DNA of 64,000 bases, taken from Bacillus_AB infantis_B (lineage in GTDB: Bacteria; Bacillota; Bacilli; Bacillales; Cytobacillaceae). Below the pieces are notes generated by a model. That model made no database searches. It had not been told where the DNA came from and saw only the letters and a program-made list of their open reading frames with translations. The stretch covers positions 124,001 through 188,000 of the forward strand of contig NZ_VTER01000005.1 of NCBI RefSeq assembly GCF_008180445.1, in the 5' to 3' direction. Position 1 is the stretch's first letter. Each line of letters begins with the position of its first letter. The position numbers and the translations under genes were made by a program. Positions 33,709-42,065 of this stretch are shown here, piece after piece.

Positions 33709-34743
33709 CTAAATCTGTCCCTCATCCCCAAACGTCACCCGGTTCCGCCCCTCATGTTTAGATTGATAAAGTCCCTGGTCAGCTCTTGAGAGAAGGGAAT
33801 CTACAGTATCGCCTTTTTTATACTGGGCAACGCCAAAGCTGGCAGTCTGATTCCCTGCCGGGGGGAAGCTGCTTTCCATAATCACCTTTCTCAGTTTCTC
33901 AGCCAGGTTTGCTGCACTTTCCCCTGTCTTTGGGGTAAGAATGATAAACTCTTCCCCTCCCCAGCGCCCAAAAAGCTCAGCACCTGTCAATGGTTGTTTG
34001 ACGAGTGATGCCAGCTGTTTGAGGACAAGATCACCTGCATCATGGCCATAGGTATCGTTGACACATTTAAAATGGTCGATATCAAAGAAGATCACAGAAA
34101 AACCTTCTGACTTTTTTATCCATTCTTCAAGCCACCCATCAATTCGAAGCCGGTTTGCAATGCCGGTAAGCGAGTCAGTATAGGCGACCCTCTTCATGCT
34201 TTCGAGCTCTGTAAACAGCTTGAACAGGTGAAGGGCCATATAGAAAACAAGTATATAAAAAAGATAGGCCACATAAAACTGAGCCAGTGACTCAAGGCTG
34301 TCGCCAGAGGCATTTGAGAGATTCATCAGTCCAAAAGCGAAAATAATGACAAAAATGAAAAGCGAATAAACAGCCCCCCATTTTGCCTTTAAGATCAGGA
34401 AGAAAATCAAAATAACTGCCGGAACCCAGATGACAGAGACCCCAAATGCCCCTTCCTTCCCCTTTCCGATATAATTAAAGACACCATCATATATGATGGC
34501 TATATGTGCAGCACTGATGATCGCCAAAGTGGCGAGCTCAAAAGCACGCAAAAACTTTCTTTTATAAACAGCAGCCCAGCTGATGATATTCCAAGCTATC
34601 AAAATCCTTGTCAGATATGTTTCCAAATTGTCTTCCGAGTCATTTTCCATAAGATTATAACTAACCATCGCCAACAGAATCAAAGGAATCATATACAGAT
34701 AGATCATACGTTTGAAATCCATATATGAATTAAACTTTCTCAA
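33709..34743 (-). CDS. Membrane-bound diguanylate cyclase (GGDEF)
   Basis: A 344-residue protein. The N-terminal half (about residues 12-180) has five to six membrane spans. The C-terminal GGDEF domain starts at YTDSLTGIANRLRIDGWLEEW, with metal-binding FFDIDHFKCVNDTYGHDAGD and the active-site loop RWGGEEF. The site is intact, so it should make cyclic di-GMP from GTP. No RxxD inhibitory site is obvious before the loop. The start is TTG at 34743 with AAGGGG 8 bases upstream; the ATG at 34722 has no good site. Confidence 0.92.
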   Translation of the reverse strand: MRKFNSYMDFKRMIYLYMIPLILLAMVSYNLMENDSEDNLETYLTRILIAWNIISWAAVYKRKFLRAFELATLAIISAAHIAIIYDGVFNYIGKGKEGAFGVSVIWVPAVILIFFLILKAKWGAVYSLFIFVIIFAFGLMNLSNASGDSLESLAQFYVAYLFYILVFYMALHLFKLFTELESMKRVAYTDSLTGIANRLRIDGWLEEWIKKSEGFSVIFFDIDHFKCVNDTYGHDAGDLVLKQLASLVKQPLTGAELFGRWGGEEFIILTPKTGESAANLAEKLRKVIMESSFPPAGNQTASFGVAQYKKGDTVDSLLSRADQGLYQSKHEGRNRVTFGDEGQI

Positions 34744-34964
34744 ATACGCTTCCCCTTTAAGTCGCAGTGCAGTTCTGCTTTATAAACTTCTTTCTTTATC
34801 TTACAAACAAATGGAAAAAAGTCCAGTCTTTTCGGCACAAAACAAAGCTTCTGCCCCGCCGGCAAAGAACTTTCCTCCGCCCCAAAATGGTCTGCAGCTC
34901 CGGGAGGTTTGTCCATTCGTCTCTTCCTGCTTTTCATATATTGATTATGAAGGGAGTGAAATGA

Positions 34965-35513
34965 ATGCGATTTAATATTTTGACCACCGGGCCTATGAAA
35001 ATACCTGGCCAGATTACTGGAGATCCTGCCGGCGGTCCGCCTGATGTAGTGAGAGTTTCTATTTCTAATCCGACAAACCGTGATTACAGAATTCAGCTGT
35101 TTGCTGAAGTCTGTTCTTTAGATGATAGTGAAGCCGGGGAATCCATCCTTTTTCCAGACAGTGTATTTGTGATTCCAGCCGGCAGCTGCCGAAATAGGAC
35201 ATTCGGGTTCCTTGATCCAGACACTGGAGGAAGTGTCGGGGACATTCTGCGTTTCTTTGCCGTCGGTGATGTGGAGCTTCAAGCAGTAAAACTTGAGCTT
35301 TCCTTTGCAGGACAGAGACTGGCTGATGAAATGAGTGAACCGACCTTGTTCTTCCGCCATGATGATCTGCTTGAGGTGAGAAACAGATATACACATCCTG
35401 TCAGCGAGGCGGTTCTGGGCGGCAGCAGCCATTCGTGGGACACGCTCACTGCCGGTGATGAAGGTTCGGATTCTGCAAGTGCAGGAAACGAAGAGCAGAC
35501 AACCAATCTATAG
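34965..35513 (+). CDS. Hypothetical protein, 182 residues
   Basis: The protein begins MRFNILTTGPMKIPGQITGDP and is predicted to be mostly beta-strand (VVRVSISNPTNRDYRIQLFAEVCSLDD, LQAVKLELSFAGQRLADEM). It has an acidic, Ser/Glu-rich tail with no signal peptide or membrane helix. AAGGGAG stands 8 bases before the ATG. The opening resembles short surface-layer or spore-surface type proteins only in composition, so I assign no function. It is monocistronic. Confidence 0.7.
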   Translation: MRFNILTTGPMKIPGQITGDPAGGPPDVVRVSISNPTNRDYRIQLFAEVCSLDDSEAGESILFPDSVFVIPAGSCRNRTFGFLDPDTGGSVGDILRFFAVGDVELQAVKLELSFAGQRLADEMSEPTLFFRHDDLLEVRNRYTHPVSEAVLGGSSHSWDTLTAGDEGSDSASAGNEEQTTNL

Positions 35514-35556
35514 GAGTTCCAGGAACCCGCGGGCAGCTTACAAACAACTTCACTTC

Positions 35557-35615
35557 GGACAGTGGGACAGGTTTACTGTCCGTCTAAAAATAGGGACAGG
35601 GGTGCCTGTCCCTTT
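35557..35615. repeat. Pair of GGGACAG-type palindromes
   Basis: GGACAGTGGGACAGGTTTACTGTCC, and GGGACAGG-GGTG-CCTGTCCC (35593-35612) downstream of the hypothetical gene. Both have the same core as copies at 32.98, 35.67, 37.6, 39.4 and 50.3 kb. Confidence 0.7.
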
Positions 35616-35663
35616 CCCAATCCAGCCCCTGGGAGCCCTGCTTCCGTCCAAAAACCTGTCCTA

Positions 35664-35693
35664 AACAAAAAGAGGGACAGCAAAACCTGTCCC
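35664..35693 (-). terminator. Terminator after the malic enzyme gene (made from a GGGACAG palindrome)
   Basis: GGGACAGG and CTGTCCC pair on the minus strand and are followed by CTTTTTGTTT. Confidence 0.75.
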
Positions 35694-35703
35694 CCTTGTA
35701 CCA

Positions 35704-37398
35704 CTATTTACTCTTAATTTGTTTATATTCAGGCTTCCACATAGCATCGTCTACAGCTTGTTCAATATCGTCGATCTCCGCTTTGGCAATGCCTTCCTGG
35801 ACGGCAGCCTTGGCTACTTCGATGGCAACATGCCTGGAGACGTCAGCCAGTTTGGTGATGGCCGGCAGCAGGGAAGCACCAGGCGTGCTGCTGTCTGATT
35901 TCTCGGCAACTGCATTGGCTGCAGCGGCGAACATGCCTTTTGAAATGATTTCAGCTTTGGCGACAATCGCTCCAAGGCCGAGGCCAGGGAAAACAAATGC
36001 GTTATTGGACTGGCCGATTTCATTGCTGATGCCGTTATACTCTACATTCGCAAACGGGCTTCCTGTGGCAATGAGCGCCTTGCCGCCTGTCCAGTTGAAA
36101 AGATCCTCAGGCACTGCTTCAGCTAGGAGTGTCGGGTTGGACATTGGCATGATGATCGGTCTTTCAACGTGCTTGGCCATCTCCCTTACGATTTCCTCTG
36201 TGAAGGCGCCGGCCTGGCCGGAGGTGCCAATCAGAATCGTCGGCTTGACCCGCTTTACCACTTCCAATAATGTAATCGTGTCCGCTCCGTCTCTTTCCCA
36301 ATCCTTGACTTCCTCTGCACTGCGTACATAAGGCTTCTGGAATTTCAGGACATCAGGCGTTTCTTCCGTCAGCAGTCCGCGATAGTCAAATGCCCAGAAC
36401 CGGTCATATGCTTCTTCACGGTCAAGGCCTTCAAGGATCATCGTTTCTGCCATCTGGTCCGCATTTCCGATGCCTGCCGCCCCAGGCCCAAAAACAAGGA
36501 TGCGCTGGTCTTTCAAGGATCCGCCTGTCACCTTCAGGGCAGACATGACGGCAGCAAGTGTAACAGCCCCTGTTCCCTGGATATCATCATTGAAAGTCAG
36601 GATTTCATTGCCGTACTTTTCCATGATGTTCCGTGCGTTCACATTGCCAAGATCTTCCCAGTGAAGAAGGACATTCGGGAAAAATTTGCGCGCCGTTACA
36701 ACAAACTGGTCGACAAACTGCTCATAGCGTTCGCCGCGGACGCGCGGAAATTTATTTCCGATATATAAAGGATCATTGATCAGGTCCTCATTATTGGTCC
36801 CTACATCAAGCACGACCGGAAGCACGCGGCTTGGATCAATACCGGCTGCCGCTGTGTAAACTGCCAGCTTTCCAATCGCGATGTTGATGCCGCCGACACC
36901 CTGATCTCCGATGCCCAAGATGCTCTCAGAATCTGTCACAACGATAAGATCAATTCCGTCATGCGGCTTGTTCAGGTTTTCGAATGCTTTGTCCATTTCC
37001 TCCGGATCTTCTATGGTCAAATAGAGTCCGCCCGGGCGGTGGTATTCATGGGAATAGCGCTGGATCGCCTCACCGACAGTCGGTGTATAGATGATCGGAA
37101 GCATCTCGTTCAAGTGATCCCTGAGGAGACGGTAGAACAGGACGACATTCCGATTATATAAGTCATAGAGCACTCCGTTTTTGAACATATTGTTCGTCCT
37201 TCTGGAGAACTGCTCATACGCACGCGTTGCCTGTTCATCAAGAGTCAGCACCTGGGTCGGCAGCAAGCCCTGAAGCCCCAGATCATCCCTCTCTTCCTTT
37301 GTAAAAGCGACGCCTTTATTCAAATAAGGATTCGATAGAAGCTCTTTTCCTCTCAAGTCTGTATAAATTACGTTTTTTGCACCATCTGAAGCAGTCAT
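35704..37398 (-). CDS. maeA: NAD-dependent malic enzyme
   Basis: A 564-residue malic enzyme that decarboxylates malate to pyruvate. The N-terminal malic domain has YTPTVGEAIQRYSHEYHRPGGLYL. The substrate/metal region has DSESILGIGDQGVGGINIAIGKLAVYTAAAG and WEDLGNVNARNIMEKYGNEILTFNDDIQGTG. The NAD domain has ILVFGPGAAGIGNADQM. Length and motifs match the large MaeA/ScfA type of B. subtilis rather than the short MaeB type. It is monocistronic; a tandem repeat array lies in its upstream region. Confidence 0.95.
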   Translation of the reverse strand: MTASDGAKNVIYTDLRGKELLSNPYLNKGVAFTKEERDDLGLQGLLPTQVLTLDEQATRAYEQFSRRTNNMFKNGVLYDLYNRNVVLFYRLLRDHLNEMLPIIYTPTVGEAIQRYSHEYHRPGGLYLTIEDPEEMDKAFENLNKPHDGIDLIVVTDSESILGIGDQGVGGINIAIGKLAVYTAAAGIDPSRVLPVVLDVGTNNEDLINDPLYIGNKFPRVRGERYEQFVDQFVVTARKFFPNVLLHWEDLGNVNARNIMEKYGNEILTFNDDIQGTGAVTLAAVMSALKVTGGSLKDQRILVFGPGAAGIGNADQMAETMILEGLDREEAYDRFWAFDYRGLLTEETPDVLKFQKPYVRSAEEVKDWERDGADTITLLEVVKRVKPTILIGTSGQAGAFTEEIVREMAKHVERPIIMPMSNPTLLAEAVPEDLFNWTGGKALIATGSPFANVEYNGISNEIGQSNNAFVFPGLGLGAIVAKAEIISKGMFAAAANAVAEKSDSSTPGASLLPAITKLADVSRHVAIEVAKAAVQEGIAKAEIDDIEQAVDDAMWKPEYKQIKSK

Positions 37399-37585
37399 AG
37401 ATCTTAGTTCTTCCTTTCAATTGGAGTCAAATTCCGTACTATTCCATGTTAGTAGCCTTTACCCAATTTCAATAGTTTATTTAACTTATGCAGCCCTTTT
37501 GTCATTTAAAAAAGCAAGCAGCATCACATGCCGCCCGCTATCACAGAATCCATTAAATACTATTGCAGCTTTTCTGTCAATTCAC

Positions 37586-37769
37586 GGGCCAGGGGGTCGG
37601 GTCCCTTGGCACAGTTTTGAGAGTGGGCCAGGGGGTCAGGTCCCTTGGCACAGTTTTGAGAGTGGGCCAGGGGGTCAGGTCCCTTGGCACAGTTTTGAGA
37701 GTGGGCCAGGGGGCCTGGTTCCTTGGCACAGTTTTGAGAGTAGGCCAGGGGGTCTGACCCCTTGGCCCG
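37586..37769. repeat. 39-bp tandem repeat array, 4.7 copies
   Basis: Units start at 37586, 37625, 37664, 37703 and 37742 (the last partial), each beginning GGGCCAGGGGGTC and containing GGTCCCTTGGCACAGTTTTG. Copies 2 and 3 are identical; copies 1, 4 and 5 carry a few changes. Each unit holds imperfect dyad arms (GGGCCA..GGTCCCTTGGC). 39 bp is 13 codons, so open frames run through, but none has a credible start. It lies between the malic enzyme gene and the xylE promoter. Confidence 0.95.
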
Positions 37770-37772
37770 AAA

Positions 37773-37815
37773 CTTAGTTCATTCGTTAGACAAACTTAAT
37801 GTAGTCTGCTATAAT
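37773..37815 (+). promoter_or_regulatory. xylE promoter with XylR operator
   Basis: TAGACA (37787-37792), 17 bp, TATAAT (37810-37815). The -35 lies inside a 22-bp site, TTTGTCTAACGAATGAACTAAG on the minus strand (37773-37794), nearly identical to sites at the xylA and xylR promoters. Confidence 0.85.
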
Positions 37816-37858
37816 TCAATTATTCATTATTGTAAAAAAATTATCAGCAGGGGAGGGA

Positions 37859-37924
37859 ATGGGCAGTGCCTTTCATTTTATGCCGGTAAATGTAAACGCT
37901 TCAAAAGTCGCCCTAACAATGTAA
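37859..37924 (+). other. Possible short leader ORF in the xylE leader
   Basis: ATG at 37859 directly follows GGGGAGGG (spacing only 2 bases) and opens a 21-codon frame, MGSAFHFMPVNVNASKVALTM. It overlaps two cre-like sequences, so it may be accidental. Confidence 0.25.
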
Positions 37925-37933
37925 GCGTTTAAC
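37891..37933. promoter_or_regulatory. Two cre-like sites in the xylE leader
   Basis: TGTAAACGCTTCAA (37891-37904) and TGTAAGCGTTTAAC (37920-37933) each match 12 of 14 positions of the CcpA consensus. A second TATAAT (37945-37950) lies just before the gene, in the word ATTCCAGTATAAT that recurs before the gene at 43606. Confidence 0.5.
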
Positions 37934-37967
37934 TATCATTCCAGTATAATGAAAACTGCCTTCACAC

Positions 37968-39389
37968 ATGACGAAACAGCATAATGGTTCGCTTTACATC
38001 TTCTCTATCACACTCGTTGCCACTCTTGGCGGCCTGCTCTTTGGCTATGATACAGCTGTCATATCAGGGGCTGAAAAATCGATCCAGACCTATCTGGTGG
38101 ACAGCCTGGGCTTAAGCTCATTCATTCATGGAGCCACCATCTCCAGCGCTCTGATCGGCTGCATTATCGGCGGCATTATTTCCGGTTATTTTTCTTCTGC
38201 ATTTGGCCGAAAAAAATCACTGATCATTGCGGCCGTATTATTCCTTTTATCAGCACTTGGCTCTGCTTACCCTGAGTTTCTCTTCTTCTCAGCAGGTGAA
38301 CCTACTATCGGCCTTCTGCTGACATTCAATCTATATCGCATCATCGGCGGCATCGGGGTCGGACTCGCTTCTGCCATCGTGCCGATGTACATAGGGGAAA
38401 TCGCCCCCGCAGCCATCAGGGGCCGGCTGGTTTCTTTCAATCAATTTGCCATCATTTTCGGCATGCTTGTTGTTTATTTTGTCAATTGGGGCATTGCCCG
38501 TGGGCAATCAGTGGAATGGATCAATGAAACCGGCTGGAGGTTTATGTTCCTTTCTGAAGCCATCCCGGCCCTGCTGTTCTTCATTTTCCTTTTCTTCGTG
38601 CCGGAGACACCCCGCTATCTGTCTCTGAAGAATCAGGACGAAAGCGCATTGAGGATTCTTTCAAAAATCAACGGCCCGGCAAGCGCCAAACAGATTCTTA
38701 GCGACATCAAGGGTTCCATGAATACAACAGCTGAGAAAATGTCCACCTTTGCTTTTGGAAAAAAAGTGATTGTCATCGGCATCCTGCTATCCGTTTTCCA
38801 GCAGTTTGTCGGCATCAATGTGGCTCTCTATTACGCTCCGCGCATTTTTGAAAGCATGGGCGCTGCAAAGGATGCTTCCATGCTGCAGACAATCGTCATG
38901 GGACTGGTCAACGTCGTCTTCACAGTCATCGCCATCATGACTGTAGATAAATGGGGACGCAAGCCGCTCCTCATCATCGGCTCGATCGGAATGGCAGTCG
39001 GCATGTTCGGTGTTGCGGGCCTTGCTTTTGCCAATATCATCGGCATCAGCACGCTCTTATTCATCATCGTGTATACCGCTTCCTTCATGATGTCCTGGGG
39101 GCCGATCTGCTGGGTGCTGATTTCCGAGATCTTCCCGAACCGCATACGTGGACAGGCTGTGGCGATTGCGGTTGCCGCCCAATGGGGTGCCAACTATCTG
39201 GTCTCCTCCACCTACCCGATGATGATGGAATTCAGCGGCGGCATGACCTACGGCATTTATGGCCTGATGAGCGTCCTTTCCGCCATTTTCGTCTGGAAGT
39301 ATGTGCCTGAAACGAAAGGCAAATCCCTAGAGCAGATGGAAAGCCTGTGGAAGGCGCCTGCCGAAACAAAGCGTTCTAAAGTAATGTAA
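37968..39389 (+). CDS. xylE: D-xylose:proton symporter (XylE type, MFS sugar porter)
   Basis: A 473-residue major facilitator with twelve membrane spans. It opens MTKQHNGSLYIFSITLVATLGGLLFGYDTAVISG, very close to E. coli XylE. Sugar porter motifs include FGRKKSL after helix 2, PMYIGEIAPAAIRGRLVSFNQFAIIFG, QQFVGINVALYYAP and the C-terminal VPETKGKSLEQ. The start is fixed by the XylE-like N-terminus, yet there is no recognisable ribosome site before the ATG, which is unusual here. It carries xylose into the cell for XylA and XylB. Confidence 0.93.
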   Translation: MTKQHNGSLYIFSITLVATLGGLLFGYDTAVISGAEKSIQTYLVDSLGLSSFIHGATISSALIGCIIGGIISGYFSSAFGRKKSLIIAAVLFLLSALGSAYPEFLFFSAGEPTIGLLLTFNLYRIIGGIGVGLASAIVPMYIGEIAPAAIRGRLVSFNQFAIIFGMLVVYFVNWGIARGQSVEWINETGWRFMFLSEAIPALLFFIFLFFVPETPRYLSLKNQDESALRILSKINGPASAKQILSDIKGSMNTTAEKMSTFAFGKKVIVIGILLSVFQQFVGINVALYYAPRIFESMGAAKDASMLQTIVMGLVNVVFTVIAIMTVDKWGRKPLLIIGSIGMAVGMFGVAGLAFANIIGISTLLFIIVYTASFMMSWGPICWVLISEIFPNRIRGQAVAIAVAAQWGANYLVSSTYPMMMEFSGGMTYGIYGLMSVLSAIFVWKYVPETKGKSLEQMESLWKAPAETKRSKVM

Positions 39390-39400
39390 GCTATAAAACA

Positions 39401-39418
39401 GGACAGCAAACCTGTCCC
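39401..39418. repeat. GGACAG-type palindrome after xylE
   Basis: GGACAG-CAAA-CCTGTCC, the same core as the other copies of this family in the window. Confidence 0.6.
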
Positions 39419-39426
39419 CAAACAAA

Positions 39427-39454
39427 AAAGGCCTCCAGCCAGAGCTGGAGGCCT
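39427..39454. terminator. Bidirectional terminator between xylE and the aldo/keto reductase gene
   Basis: AAGGCCTCCAGC and GCTGGAGGCCTT pair around CAGA, with A-rich and T-containing flanks. It separates convergent genes. Confidence 0.82.
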
Positions 39455-39460
39455 TACCTA

Positions 39461-40444
39461 TTAATAAACGCCCCGGATATGGGCATGCACTTCCTTCTGA
39501 TAAAAGTCCTTCAATCTCTGCAGCTCTTCTTCACTGAACGGTTTTGCTTCCAGTGCTTCGAGGTTGCTCTCCACCTGTTTCACATTCCTGAAGCCAGGAA
39601 TAACGGTTGTGACCCCCTGCTGCTGAAGAATCCACTTGATGGCTGCTCCTGCCATGCTTCCCCTGCCTTCTTCAATCCACCTCACCTGCTCGCTCAGCTC
39701 CACGCCTTTCCCGAAATCAAGTCCGCCGAACGTCTCGCCGACATTGAAGGCTTCCCCGTTGCGGTTGAAGCTGCGGTGGTCATCCTGCTCGAACGTGGTA
39801 TCCTTCGAAAACTTTCCTGTAAGAAGCCCGCTGGCCAGCGGCACACGCGCAAGGATTCCCACCTTCTTTTCCATAGCCATAGGAAAAAGCTCATCCAGCG
39901 GCTTTTGCCTTAACAGGTTGAAAATGACCTGCAGCGCGCTTGCCTTTGTATTCTCCAGGCAGAAGATCCCTTCCTCGACCGTTTCCACACTGACGCCATA
40001 GTAACGGATCTTCCCTTCCTGCTTCAGCTGCTCAAGCACTTCAAAAACACTGCCATCTTTAAGAATTTCCATAGGCGGACAATGGATCTGATAAAGGTCG
40101 ATGGCCTCCCTCTCCAGCCTTTTCAAGCTGTTTTCACAAAAAGAACGGACACTATCCATTGAATAGGTTGCCGGATCATAAATATCAGCGCTGCGGCAGA
40201 ATTTTGTAGCGATATGGATGGAATCTTCCTTCCCTTTCGCGGCCTTCGCCAAAAGCTCCTCACTATGCCCGTCTCCATACACATCAGCTGTATCAAAGAA
40301 ATTGACGCCCGCGTCCATTGCCCGTTCCAGGGCTTTAAGCGCTTCTCCGTCATCTGTCTTACCCCATGAGCCGCCAATTGCCCAAGTGCCGAAACTCAGT
40401 TCACTTACTTTCAGGTCGGTATTGCCCAGCTGATTATATTTCAT
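39461..40444 (-). CDS. Aldo/keto reductase
   Basis: A 327-residue TIM-barrel oxidoreductase. The catalytic tetrad is visible: Asp and Tyr in FFDTADVYGDGHSE, Lys in IATKF and His in DLYQIHCP. NADP-binding segments lie near the end (TTVIPGFRNVKQVESNLEA). It follows xylB with a 100-bp gap that contains a long hairpin, and it may be expressed with xylA-xylB. The substrate could be a sugar or a reactive aldehyde; family members are too broad to decide. Confidence 0.92.
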   Translation of the reverse strand: MKYNQLGNTDLKVSELSFGTWAIGGSWGKTDDGEALKALERAMDAGVNFFDTADVYGDGHSEELLAKAAKGKEDSIHIATKFCRSADIYDPATYSMDSVRSFCENSLKRLEREAIDLYQIHCPPMEILKDGSVFEVLEQLKQEGKIRYYGVSVETVEEGIFCLENTKASALQVIFNLLRQKPLDELFPMAMEKKVGILARVPLASGLLTGKFSKDTTFEQDDHRSFNRNGEAFNVGETFGGLDFGKGVELSEQVRWIEEGRGSMAGAAIKWILQQQGVTTVIPGFRNVKQVESNLEALEAKPFSEEELQRLKDFYQKEVHAHIRGVY

Positions 40445-40470
40445 TTCGCCAACTCCTTCTTTTTAGACAG

Positions 40471-40538
40471 AAACCCTGAAGGCTGCCCCGGGACTTTGCA
40501 TATTGATGCATCCTTCCAAGGCAGCCTTCTGGTTTCAT
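40471..40538 (-). other. Long intercistronic hairpin between xylB and the aldo/keto reductase gene
   Basis: GAAACCCTGAAGGCTGCC pairs with GGCAGCCTTCTGGTTTC across about 30 bases, with small bulges. No T run follows on the minus strand, so it looks like an mRNA processing or stability element, not a full terminator. Confidence 0.55.
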
Positions 40539-40543
40539 TATGT

Positions 40544-42043
40544 TTATTTTCGATAGGCCAGCAGTTTTTCATTAAGTGCTTTTGTCTGCCCGTAGACTTC
40601 CTGGTATACAAGGAATAATTCTTGGTAAATCTCCACATTTCCTTCATCAGGGACAAATTCTTTTTCGACCTTCAGGAATGCATCGCCGCACTCCTTCAGG
40701 GAAGAAAACCACCCGCTGCCATAAGCCGCAATCATAGCCGCACCCAAGCCAGGACCCTGCTCGCTCGAAAGCTTAACAATTTTGCTGTTGAAAATATCCG
40801 CCTGCATCTGCAGCCAGTCTTCATTCTTCGTGCCGCCGCCGGTAGATACGATGGTATCGATCTTCTTGCCATTCCCTCGGAAGATAGCCAAAGATTCGTT
40901 CAGCGAAAAAGTGATCCCTTCCATAACGGCACGGACGAAATCCTTGCGTTCATGAGAGCTGTCCATCCCGATGAAGCTTGCCCGTATGCTTGCGTCCGCA
41001 TGCGGAGTGCGCTCCCCGGATATGTAAGGCGTGAACAGCAGTCCGTTCGATCCTGGAGGGACCGTTCCTGCTTCAGCCAGCAGTTCCTCAAAGCTTTCTT
41101 CCGCGGCAAATACATTCCGGAACCAGCTCAGGCTGTGGCCTGCTGCAAGAGTCACTCCCATTGTGTAAAAAACATCCTCGGCCCCATGATTGAAATAATG
41201 GACTTTTCCACCGAAATCTTTATCGCTGCTGCTTTCATAAGACAGGACCACACCAGAGGTACCGATGCTGCAAAGGGTTTTCCCATCCTCCAGGATACCG
41301 GAGCCGATCGCTCCGCAGGCATTGTCGGCACCGCCGGCAAATACCCGCACAGATGCAGGAAGCCCGGTTGCTGCTGCGAATTCGGAAGTAATATTCCCTG
41401 TCTGCTCATGGGATTCTACCAATGGCGGGCAAAGTTCAGCATCAATATCGAGAATATCGCAGATCTCTCTGCTCCATTCTTTTTTCGCAATGTCCAATAG
41501 CAAAGTCCCCGCTGCATCGGAATATTCCATCTGCAGCTCACCTGTCAGCTTGAACCTTACATAATCCTTCGGAAGGACAAAGGTTTTCGCCTTTTCATAG
41601 ATCTCCGGCTCATGCTCTTTCACCCAAAGCAGTTTCGGCAACGTAAAACCTTCCAGCGCCGGATTCTTCGTAATCTCAAGCAGCCTCTCTTCGCCGACAC
41701 GATTGTAAATCTCACGGCACTGTGCCGTCGTCCTTGTATCATTCCAAAGGATGGCATTCCGAAGCACTTCACGGTTCTCATCCAGAAGGACAAGGCCGTG
41801 CATCTGACCGGAAAAACTGAGTCCCTCAATGTCTTCCGGATTTCCGCCGAATTTTTGGAGCAGTTCAGACAGCCCTGCTGCTGTCTGATTTACCCACTCT
41901 TTTGGATCCTGCTCGCTGTAGCCGGTCTTCTCCTGGATCAGGGAATAGTCCTTGGAAACCTCCTGGACCACATTCCCCTCCTGGTCGACCAGCAATATTT
42001 TTACCGCGCTTGTTCCTAAGTCAACGCCGATCACATATTTCAT
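40544..42043 (-). CDS. xylB: Xylulokinase
   Basis: A 499-residue FGGY-family kinase that phosphorylates D-xylulose to xylulose-5-phosphate. The N-terminal phosphate motif is GVDLGTSAVKILLVDQEG. The sugar-binding segment is SGQMHGLVLLDE, and the C-terminal FGGY signature region includes GERTPHADASIRASFIGM and STGGGTKNEDWLQMQADIF. It lies 22 bp downstream of xylA. Confidence 0.97.
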   Translation of the reverse strand: MKYVIGVDLGTSAVKILLVDQEGNVVQEVSKDYSLIQEKTGYSEQDPKEWVNQTAAGLSELLQKFGGNPEDIEGLSFSGQMHGLVLLDENREVLRNAILWNDTRTTAQCREIYNRVGEERLLEITKNPALEGFTLPKLLWVKEHEPEIYEKAKTFVLPKDYVRFKLTGELQMEYSDAAGTLLLDIAKKEWSREICDILDIDAELCPPLVESHEQTGNITSEFAAATGLPASVRVFAGGADNACGAIGSGILEDGKTLCSIGTSGVVLSYESSSDKDFGGKVHYFNHGAEDVFYTMGVTLAAGHSLSWFRNVFAAEESFEELLAEAGTVPPGSNGLLFTPYISGERTPHADASIRASFIGMDSSHERKDFVRAVMEGITFSLNESLAIFRGNGKKIDTIVSTGGGTKNEDWLQMQADIFNSKIVKLSSEQGPGLGAAMIAAYGSGWFSSLKECGDAFLKVEKEFVPDEGNVEIYQELFLVYQEVYGQTKALNEKLLAYRK

Positions 42044-42065
42044 TGGTGCACCTACCCTCTAAGAG

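Noticed and set aside
37421..37777. 118-codon ORF with a 13-residue repeat (GPGGQVPWHSFES)
   Set aside because: It is only the translation of the 39-bp tandem array; there is no ribosome site and two frames are equally open because 39 is divisible by three.
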